From assembly GCA_032433765.1 (NCBI GenBank), contig JAVIAB010000073.1:60423552-60487551 (forward strand): a stretch of 64,000 nt of DNA, given 5' to 3'. Both the position numbers and the translations under genes were made by a program. The notes beneath the pieces are model-generated. The model worked only from the letters and a program-made list of their open reading frames with translations. It had not been told where the DNA came from and did not search any database. Source of the stretch: Megaustenia siamemsis (taxonomy: Eukaryota; Mollusca; Gastropoda; Stylommatophora; Ariophantidae). Shown piece by piece: positions 57,200 to 64,000 of the stretch. Within the stretch, counting starts at the first letter, position 1. Each line of letters begins with the position of its first letter.

Positions 57200-58096
57200 C
57201 TATCCACCATATACCATGGAAGTTTGCGTCCTCCCGAAAATGATGATTGCCGTAGCACTTGATGATGTTAGGCCGTCATTGATGACTCCAATTCCAAACA
57301 TATAGACACACAGTGGTGGTAAGTTATCATTTCCAATCCAACAGAATCCACCTGACCTGTAGTTAGTAAAACCACAGAGAGAATATGATTTTGTGACCTT
57401 CACTGATTCACTCTTAGATGTGAATGTGTAGTTTACACAAGAGGAGAAGTTTTCAACTACATTGATCCCATTTAAGGCAATTCTGGGATAGCAAGGCAAG
57501 TCTCCTTTATAGCAGCAGAACTTGATGTTCTCTGCTCCCTTCTTGTAGCTGCTGCCACACGATTCTGATGTCTCATTAACTTGGACATCATTCAAGAACA
57601 ATGTCAGATTAACATTCCATAGATATGGCTCTGCTGATGAAGTGCTTGGTGCAACAGTTGTATCAATCATACAGGAGGCTCCTGGTTTGTGGTCATTAAT
57701 ATCACAGACGGCATATGATGTTGTTATATTCAGTATTTCTTTCTGGGGTGTAAATATGTGGCACACACATGGAGATTGGTTTGTGGTCACAGTAATCCCA
57801 TTAAAGGCAATTCTAGGGTAGCATCGCATAGCTGTTTCAGAACAGCACAATCCTATGATGTTTTCTGTGTTCGCTATAAAGCTGCTGCTGCTACACAATC
57901 CTGACCAATTATAGGTGTGGACATTATTCACTTGCAATGACAAAACTGCTTTGTTTACATCATAAACCTCTGGAAGCGAATCATTTATGGGACTAATAGT
58001 ACAATTTATTCTTCCATCGGGGATATCTTCCCTGAGTCCACCCCAACCCCAAAAAAATCTTTGGTTAAAAAGCACATATGCTTTTGAGTTAAACAC
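57200..58096 (-). CDS. Extracellular protein fragment, two 110-residue modules
   Basis: The 298-codon ORF has two tandem cysteine-rich modules. Cysteines at 32, 68, 84, 85, 92, 110 and 131 recur at 142, 180, 194, 195, 202, 220 and 241, and 252 opens a third. All but one pair are exactly 110 residues apart. CYPRIAFNGI (92) and CYPRIALNGI (202) mark the repeat. Nine N-glycosylation sequons (for example N31, N63, N123, N174, N222) point to a secreted or cell-surface protein. No signal peptide and no convincing membrane segment are present. An acceptor-like CTCAG at 58036-58032 suggests the coding part may begin near residue 22, so this may be one exon of a larger gene or a displaced fragment. 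I do not recognise the family. It lies inside a COPS4 intron on the same strand. Confidence 0.55.
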   Translation of the reverse strand: MFNSKAYVLFNQRFFWGWGGLREDIPDGRINCTISPINDSLPEVYDVNKAVLSLQVNNVHTYNWSGLCSSSSFIANTENIIGLCCSETAMRCYPRIAFNGITVTTNQSPCVCHIFTPQKEILNITTSYAVCDINDHKPGASCMIDTTVAPSTSSAEPYLWNVNLTLFLNDVQVNETSESCGSSYKKGAENIKFCCYKGDLPCYPRIALNGINVVENFSSCVNYTFTSKSESVKVTKSYSLCGFTNYRSGGFCWIGNDNLPPLCVYMFGIGVINDGLTSSSATAIIIFGRTQTSMVYGG

Positions 58097-58889
58097 AAAA
58101 TGAGCCTACTTCATAGATTCAAAATGATCCTTGCCAATGCCATCCATTTGCACAAGTTAGGTCCTTAGCTACCAAGGTCACAAATGAAGCCATCGAATTA
58201 AAGACTTTATCTACAGCGAAGGTTAACGAACTGTGAACAAACATTTATGTTCAAACCCTTGAATACATTTTCAAAAATCTGCCAACTCGCTGCAATAACA
58301 AATATTGTGGAATTCAAAGTAAACATTGCTTAGTCCATGGCTCGAATATAAATAAGCTGCCATTTTGGTGCATCCCATGACGTCAGTCCAACAGGATATG
58401 TCACACTGACGTATTCAACTGTAACACGCTATATCGTCTGTATGCACGCCACCGTGTTTGGAGTGCTGGCTGTGGTGGTCGCTTGCGCCTGTACGCGCCC
58501 CCTCGCCTGTCTTGTGTTTACAGGAGGGCCTAGGTCAGGCCTATTACCTTCCCATCTTCGCCCGCTAATTTCTCCACACACTCCGAGCTGTCAGTTCACA
58601 CTCAGTGACCTGACCTACTTCAGATTCAGGCCACTAACTGCCGTTATGTGAACTGTTGCCGTCTTAAAGTGGTTAGTACTTCGTTGTGTAACTCAGCCGC
58701 TGACAATCAGGTTCGTTCTTCACAGAACTATGAAACTTCATTAAAGCACAATCAACAAATCATTGCTGTGTAAAACAAACGTAACTTTATTGTAATAAAG
58801 AACATCACTCGATCACTAACGTGACCGATTTCATATTATTCTTTGCAAGCTGACTAGTCTATCACATCAACTCTCTTGTGCACATTTAC
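58097..58889. other. Intronic DNA, nothing firm
   Basis: A 69-codon plus-strand ORF at 58442 begins with a hydrophobic stretch, but I see no other support for it. Confidence 0.35.
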
Positions 58890-59165
58890 TCACATCCCTT
58901 GCCACAAAGACACTCCCTAGGTGTCTCCTTAGCAGGTGGACATATGCTCATATGACAATACATTAAATAGTTCATTGCATACCTCAGCTCACATTCCTTG
59001 ACAAATACCTTCCGTGGTGCTTCTTTAGCAGACTGACATCTGCCAATTTGATAAGAACATTGACTGTTCATTGCGTTGACAAAGACACTCCCTGGTGCCT
59101 CTTAGCAGATTAACATCTGCCATTTTGGTAAGAACATTAACTGTTCATTGCATCGACACATCGTG
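58890..59165 (+). repeat. Imperfect tandem repeat, ~95 bp x 3
   Basis: Three diverged units share GACAAAGACACTCCCTGGTG, TTAGCAGA.T.ACATCTGCC and TGTTCATTGC. Confidence 0.75.
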
Positions 59166-59974
59166 TCCCTGACAAGACTAAGTGTCTCATGACTACTTCA
59201 CATCGACTATCAATTAAATGTTGGGCTTTCTACTCACCAGATCAGAATACACCCTTCCTGCCCCATTCTCAGAATCACACCGAAAAACATAGGGCATTAG
59301 TCCCAACTTATTTTCCCTCAATTAGAGAATCACAACTTAACTACTTCTTTGGTCTATCACTGACCAACTTCACTGGTCCTGGACACATCGTCCCTAAATA
59401 TTCACTAACTCGTCCCTTAACTATTTCTCCTTAACGAACACATCCCTCTGTTAGGGGTTCTGACAGTCAACTAACTACACTTCTTAACTCAATACTATTC
59501 ACAACTCATAACGAAAGACTATTTACAACAGCTGTACGGCTGTCCACCGTTCTCTGGCTAACACGCGCCGAATTATGACCTACCTGGTCCACTGCTAATT
59601 CAAAACTGGAATTGTAACTAACAAAAACTAACTACCTAACTATTTACAGCTATTTTAAGGGCTACTAACCTGCGAAGGCTAATACCCTACGGACTATGAC
59701 CTACTTGGTGCCCGCTAGTTCTCAAACTGACTTATTTTCACACTTCAACCTACACCTATCTCAATTTGGCCCACACAATTCTCGTGCGGCACGCCTCTCT
59801 GAGTGATTCTTACTTTCATGTTCTCTACGCTCTCTGTCATTTCTTCTCACCCGGCCTACTAATGACCTTCACTCTTTATTTATCTCTACATCTCTCTCTC
59901 TGTCCTTTGTCTCTCTCTCTCTATTTCACATGGAGAGAAGAATCATGTTGTATGGGCAACAACTTGTCTCTTTC
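59166..59974. other. Intronic DNA; weak ~135-bp duplication
   Basis: TATGACCTACCTGGTCCACT (about 59575) and TATGACCTACTTGGTGCCCG (about 59695) indicate a diverged direct repeat. A C/T-rich run lies at about 59895-59925. Confidence 0.45.
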
Positions 59975-60390
59975 TTTTACTGACGTGGTTTGTGCCCTGG
60001 AGAGGCTCGCACAGAACTCCCTAACACTTACAAACTGTTTGAACATTGCAGGTTACACTGGTTTGGCCATGTACACCATATGAAAGATGGCAGCATACCA
60101 AAAGATATACTCTATGGACAACTAGCAGATGGCAAAAGGACTAGGGGGCACCCAAAACTTCAATTTGTAGACATGTGTGACATGAAGACTGAACATAAAC
60201 CCTGCAGCCTGGGAAGAAATAACTGCAGACCACAATCTTTGGAAACACTCTAAAGCTCCAACTCAAACAAGAAGCAGACAGATTCATAGAAAAAAAGAAT
60301 ACATGGTGAAGAAAAAGAAAAAATAACATTTGTAGGGCACTGGAAAATCCATAGTCAACTATGACTGATGGAGGCTACTACTATAATGTA
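59975..60390 (+). pseudogene. LINE family E tail fragment
   Basis: The frame reads CRLHWFGHVHHMKDGSIPKD, then ILYGQLADGKRTRGHPKLQF, and ends GKEKK-like before AACATTTGTAGGGC. It closely matches 60-430 at the other end of the window, including the post-stop ACTATGACTGATGGAGGCTA. Confidence 0.8.
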
Positions 60391-60531
60391 TGACAAGTGA
60401 TAAGTGTTGTCAATTTTAATATGTGGCAAACATAAACAATAAAATAAACCATAACTGAATGTTTAGGGATGACATCTTGTTAGATTATGAGAAAGATATA
60501 AACAAGTAGGTGTTGTTGATCAATATCTTAC

Positions 60532-60617
60532 CATCTGAAGTTATTGCCTTCTGGTGAGGTAAGAGTAAAGCTGAGAAGTCTACAAGATCTGAACTGCGGA
60601 TGATTCTGTCTAAATAC
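60532..60617 (-). CDS. COPS4: COPS4 exon (PCI domain)
   Basis: The 86-bp exon encodes YLDRIIRSSDLVDFSALLLP then HQKAITSD, matching the vertebrate YLDRIIRGNQ...LMPHQKATTAD segment. The acceptor is TGCAG (60622-60618); its first base G completes the Met (AT|G) begun upstream. The last base G starts the Gly finished in the next exon. Donor GTAAG. Confidence 0.94.
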
Positions 60618-61617
60618 CTGCAGAAGTTTTATCGATAAATGAATAAAGAACAGGAACAAATAAACAACATTATTATAATCAATAAGTTGTAGGTTCTAAA
60701 GTGAAATAAAATGTGTTAAACTTTATTGAAGTTGTCTTAATTTGCACTCAACTGCATTCTTCAAGCTGGTATTAAAGACACTCTATTTGATCTCAAATGA
60801 GCGTCCTGGTCAGATTCATTATTTTGAACAACTGCCTACAAGGTTTGACCACAAGTAACATTTAGTTATTACTCCAATTCTTTTATCTGTGGTCAGCAGA
60901 AATGTGCAGTGTCAAAGTTTTGTGAGCTGATACTGTTACTCTTTAAATGTTACCAAGAAATTAATGTTTATATTGGCTAATGATACCTGCATTCTTGGAA
61001 ACTGTTGTACTATACAGTTTTTGTTACTAACAATTTTGCTGTATTTAATTATAATTTTTCTGTCGCATTATAACTTTACATTTCACATAACAATTTGTAA
61101 GTACTGCTGCTTTATATTTTTTAATTTCCTAGTGCATTGACCCTCAGCATATTATCAGTGGTCTTCCCCACTCCCAACGCTTACAACATTAAAACAATTC
61201 TTAAAATAAAAAAATAGCACATCTTTAACTCCTACTGAATATCTTCTTTATTCTTTGTGCATAACTAGTTTGATGTGGGAAAAGTTGGTTCTATACATCA
61301 CTAAAGAGCTGTCTTTCTTTTTTTTTTATTTTAATTGACAAAAACATATCTAAATATCTTTGTTATGGAATACTGCATCTGTTTTCACTGCTTTAGTCTT
61401 TATTTTGATGCTACATCAAGCAGATTTTTTAAATTACAGAAATAGATATTTCATTGGATTTTCATGTTTTAATAGCCTGATATTTATTTTGTGATGCCAC
61501 ACCTTTGAGAACAGTTGTACAAAATGATCTGTAACTTCTACAATTATACATTATAGCTAAATAGGCTGTACTGAAAAATGTTATAAGAAAGGGCACTAGA
61601 CAGAGCGCTAGACTTAC
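60618..61617 (-). other. COPS4 intron (1.0 kb)
   Basis: Consensus GTAAGT donor (61617-61612) and TGCAG acceptor (60622-60618). AT-rich; no element recognised. Confidence 0.85.
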
Positions 61618-61702
61618 ATTTTTTCCAGGATGTTAAATGCAGGCAACTGCTGACATCTTTCATCCTTGAAGAGAGTTGCAAGCATTCTTGATCTTTGTTG
61701 AC
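61618..61702 (-). CDS. COPS4: COPS4 exon (PCI helical part)
   Basis: The 85-bp exon encodes [20 protein letters not shown] then AFNILEK and the first two bases of Met. Vertebrate COPS4 has [20 protein letters not shown] at this place. The acceptor is TTCTAG (61708-61703), and the leading GT completes a Gly. No upstream exon is visible in 61703-64000, so the N-terminal TPR-like helices are encoded beyond the right edge. Confidence 0.94.
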
Positions 61703-62131
61703 CTAGAATTCAAATTTGTAAACATAAAAATCTATTTACATTATTACCAACTTCCCCAACTACTGCATTCTTTAACGCTGATAAATTGGCAAGAAGATGC
61801 ACATGAGACAAAGACAACAGACTGATACATGAAAACAAATTTCTTTGTCAAAACAAATTAACACCATATTCCCAATACACCTAGCACGGCTGGGAGGGAA
61901 TCTTTATTTTTTACTTCATCACAACGATGCCACCACTCACTGATATAAGACATGATAAGTTAGACTTTAATCTATGCTAAATTATTACAACCCGCTATTA
62001 TGACAATCTAAGATGGGATGCTAAAAATAGTGTTACGTGTGAAATTTGTAATATGACGATATGAATCCAAGACTACCATATTAACATATTTTCTCTTGAA
62101 CTCTACATCAGCAACTATTAGTTATATTATT
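61703..62131 (-). other. COPS4 upstream intron, start
   Basis: Unique AT-rich DNA with no element recognised. Confidence 0.5.
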
Positions 62132-62863
62132 AATAACAAGCAAAGAAATATGTGAATGTTTACACAGACAAATGTAAGTGCTAACATGGTATAATAACAA
62201 GCAAAGAAATATGTGAATGTTTACACAGACAAATGTAAGTGCTAACATGGTATAATAACAAGCAAAGAAATATGTGAATGTTTACACAGACAAATGTAAG
62301 TGCTAACATGGTATAATAACAAGCAAAGAAATATGTGAATGTTTACACAGACAAATGTAAGTGCTAACATGGTATAATAACAAGCAAAGAAATATGTGAA
62401 TGTTTACACAGACAAATGTAAGTGCTAACATGGTATAATAACAAGCAAAGAAATATGTGAATGTTTACACAGACAAATGTAAGTGCTAACATGGTATAAT
62501 AACAAGCAAAGAAATATGTGAATGTTTACACAGACAAATGTAAGTGCTAACATGGTATAATAACAAGCAAAGAAATATGTGAATGTTTACACAGACAAAT
62601 GTAAGTGCTAACATGGTATAATAACAAGCAAAGAAATATGTGAATGTTTACACAGACAAATGTAAGTGCTAACATGGTATAATAACAAGCAAAGAAATAT
62701 GTGAATGTTTACACAGACAAATGTAAGTGCTAACATGGTATAATAACAAGCAAAGAAATATGTGAATGTTTACACAGACAAATGTAAGTGCTAACATGGT
62801 ATAATAACAAGCAAAGAAATATGTGAATGTTTACACAGACAAATGTAAGTGCTAACATGGTAT
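62132..62863 (+). repeat. Minisatellite, 61-bp unit x 12
   Basis: Exactly 12 periods of 61 bp. The unit is AATAACAAGCAAAGAAATAT, GTGAATGTTTACACAGACAA, ATGTAAGTGCTAACATGGTAT. I see no differences between units. Confidence 0.97.
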
Positions 62864-63639
62864 AATAAAAAAGGTAGCAGTCCCATAACACACATCAATT
62901 GTGCTGTAGGGGTGAACAATTTCACTGTACTAGACCACAGCAGGTGAAGGGGCCAGTGCTCTTCCCTGCTGTCACTACTCTTCCCCAACCTTGTGAGCCA
63001 GGTACTCATTCCTTTATCAGCTGGCGTCAAGTGGAGAGCACCAAGCAGAATTTTAACTCTCATTCAAAAGCCAGTCCAGTGAAAGTACAAATAAAGGTAC
63101 AAACAGAAAAAGTGCTGTACATACAAAACAAAACACAGAATTGAAACAATAAACTCATAACCCCCCCCCCCCCCAAAAAAAAAAAAAAAATTGTCCCCTC
63201 AGCAATTAATTTTATCTATACATTGAGACAGACAAGGGTCATGAACAGGATGGTGTGCTGTATGTCCTTGCAAGACATTTGCTGACATCTACTGAGCTTA
63301 TTCTTTTGTTCTGACTCATATTTTCTGTTTAGCATTCTATCTTCATGATTTATGTCGAGAGTGCTTTACTTTCTCTGGATGAAAGAGTGTTTTTTGTGGT
63401 TCCATTAGCATAAGTTCTGTAGATACTATTGCTCCCTTCTTTGTAGCCCAAGTCACAGAGCCATCTTTATTTACACTTTTCTAATTTCTTATGAACTGGC
63501 AAAAGGTAATGTTTCTGAATCTTGACAGAGCCTCTTTTCTATCCTAGTTTCATAGTTTTCTTTTTTTAAGTTACGCCTAGTACTTCCAAATTTTTTTTTT
63601 CACTTTTGTGCAGCTTGTCCAGTCCATGTGAAAAACAGT
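62864..63639. other. Intronic DNA with poly-C/poly-A tract
   Basis: C13 and A-rich runs lie at 63161-63190. The stretch 62890-63060 (GTGTGTTATGGGACTGCTAC on the minus strand) looks like a repeat, but no second copy was found in the window. Confidence 0.4.
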
Positions 63640-63800
63640 TCAAAATGAAATGTGTCAGAAGAATGACAGGAAACAGCTTAAGGGACAGAGTAAGAAACAC
63701 TGACCTGAGGAAGAAACTCAAAATTGAACCAGCCATCGAATACATAAAGAAACAACAGATAAATTGGTTTGGCCACATAACAAGACAAAAAGAACTAACA
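63640..63800 (+). pseudogene. LINE family A tail fragment
   Basis: KMKCVRRMTGNSLRDRVRN, DLRKKLKIEPAIEYIKKQQI and NWFGHITRQKE match the post-RT region of family A, in an open frame from 63606. Confidence 0.8.
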
Positions 63801-64000
63801 ATGACTCATCATCACCATCATGTGCCTTACCGGTTGGCGTAGGTGATCATGTCCCTCCACAATCTTCTATCTACAGTGCATCGTATCAGTTCTGTTGTTG
63901 ACTGTTTTCCATGCCATGACACCAAGCTATCCAGTATTTTCTCTCTTTGTCATCCGTGACCTCTCTTTCCTTTTATTTTGTCAGTTGTAACCAAGTATTC
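63801..64000 (-). pseudogene. LINE family C tail, cut by window edge
   Basis: The minus strand reads DKIKGKRGHG.QREKILDSL, SWHGKQSTTEL and RLWRDMITYANR, nearly the same as 53490-53690. It meets the LINE A fragment tail to tail, and the ATGATGGTGATGATGAG microsatellite lies at the joint. Confidence 0.8.

Larger units (their letters stand above)
53258..60531 (-). other. COPS4 7.3-kb intron with nested elements
   Basis: This largest intron holds a LINE C tail (53437-53690), a compound tandem repeat (54500-54930), a LINE B tail (55940-56330), an unclassified repeat (56815-57125), an ectodomain ORF on the same strand (57200-58096), a ~95-bp x 3 repeat (58890-59160) and a LINE E tail (59975-60390). 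Donor GTAAG at 60531-60527. Confidence 0.8.

Noticed and set aside
58442..58651. Small secreted protein with a signal-like start
   Set aside because: Only the first ~20 residues look hydrophobic; the rest is Pro/Ser/Leu-rich with no motif, homologue or splice context.
62938..63144. Missing upstream COPS4 exon
   Set aside because: I looked for the conserved N-terminal COPS4 segments in 61703-64000 on the minus strand and saw none; the ORFs here do not match.

Overview
The window is animal nuclear DNA. It is AT-rich, has spliced genes with long introns, carries tRNA-derived SINEs and many decayed LINE (non-LTR) retrotransposons, and holds several satellite/minisatellite arrays. Nothing in it is bacterial. 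The protein similarities and repeat style suggest a lophotrochozoan, most likely a gastropod mollusc. That placement is inference.

Two ordinary host genes are recognisable, both on the minus strand. At the left, 1207-2028 is the first coding exon of LIN54, a subunit of the DREAM/MuvB cell-cycle complex; its later exons lie beyond the left edge. At the right, five exons between 49730 and 61702 encode the C-terminal 167 residues or so of COPS4 (COP9 signalosome subunit 4), stop codon included; its N-terminal exons lie beyond the right edge. LIN54 and COPS4 are also neighbours in the human genome (4q21), so the window probably preserves an old animal gene linkage. Inside the largest COPS4 intron is a same-strand ORF with two extracellular cysteine-rich modules repeated at exactly 110 residues.

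Most of the 47 kb between the genes is mobile or tandem DNA. From left to right: a SINE with a 15-bp target duplication; a 730-bp foldback; LINE and SINE fragments; a 42-bp array with an open reading frame (11.9-12.7 kb); a 58-bp higher-order array with decayed edges (14.4-16.2 kb); further LINE remnants; a 41-bp array of 56 units (22.2-24.6 kb) separated from a 74-bp array of 24 units (25.0-26.8 kb) by a single SINE; LINE fragments; an 11-unit 41-bp array (34.6-35.0 kb); and an uninterrupted 1159-codon endonuclease-RT-RNase H LINE ORF (35.3-38.8 kb) whose RNase H lacks its first catalytic motif. These are followed by a mariner remnant, more SINEs, and a LINE (44.9-49.6 kb) broken by two TSD-flanked insertions, one of which is itself split by a Tigger/pogo-type DNA element.

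The COPS4 introns hold further minisatellites, LINE tails and a 61-bp array of twelve copies that look identical. I found no CRISPR array, operon or bacterial defence system. The most informative content is the LIN54-COPS4 linkage, the GC-AG intron and stop-adjacent poly(A) signal of COPS4, the paired-module ectodomain, and the readable history of nested insertions. All family assignments come from reading translations by eye, without database searches.
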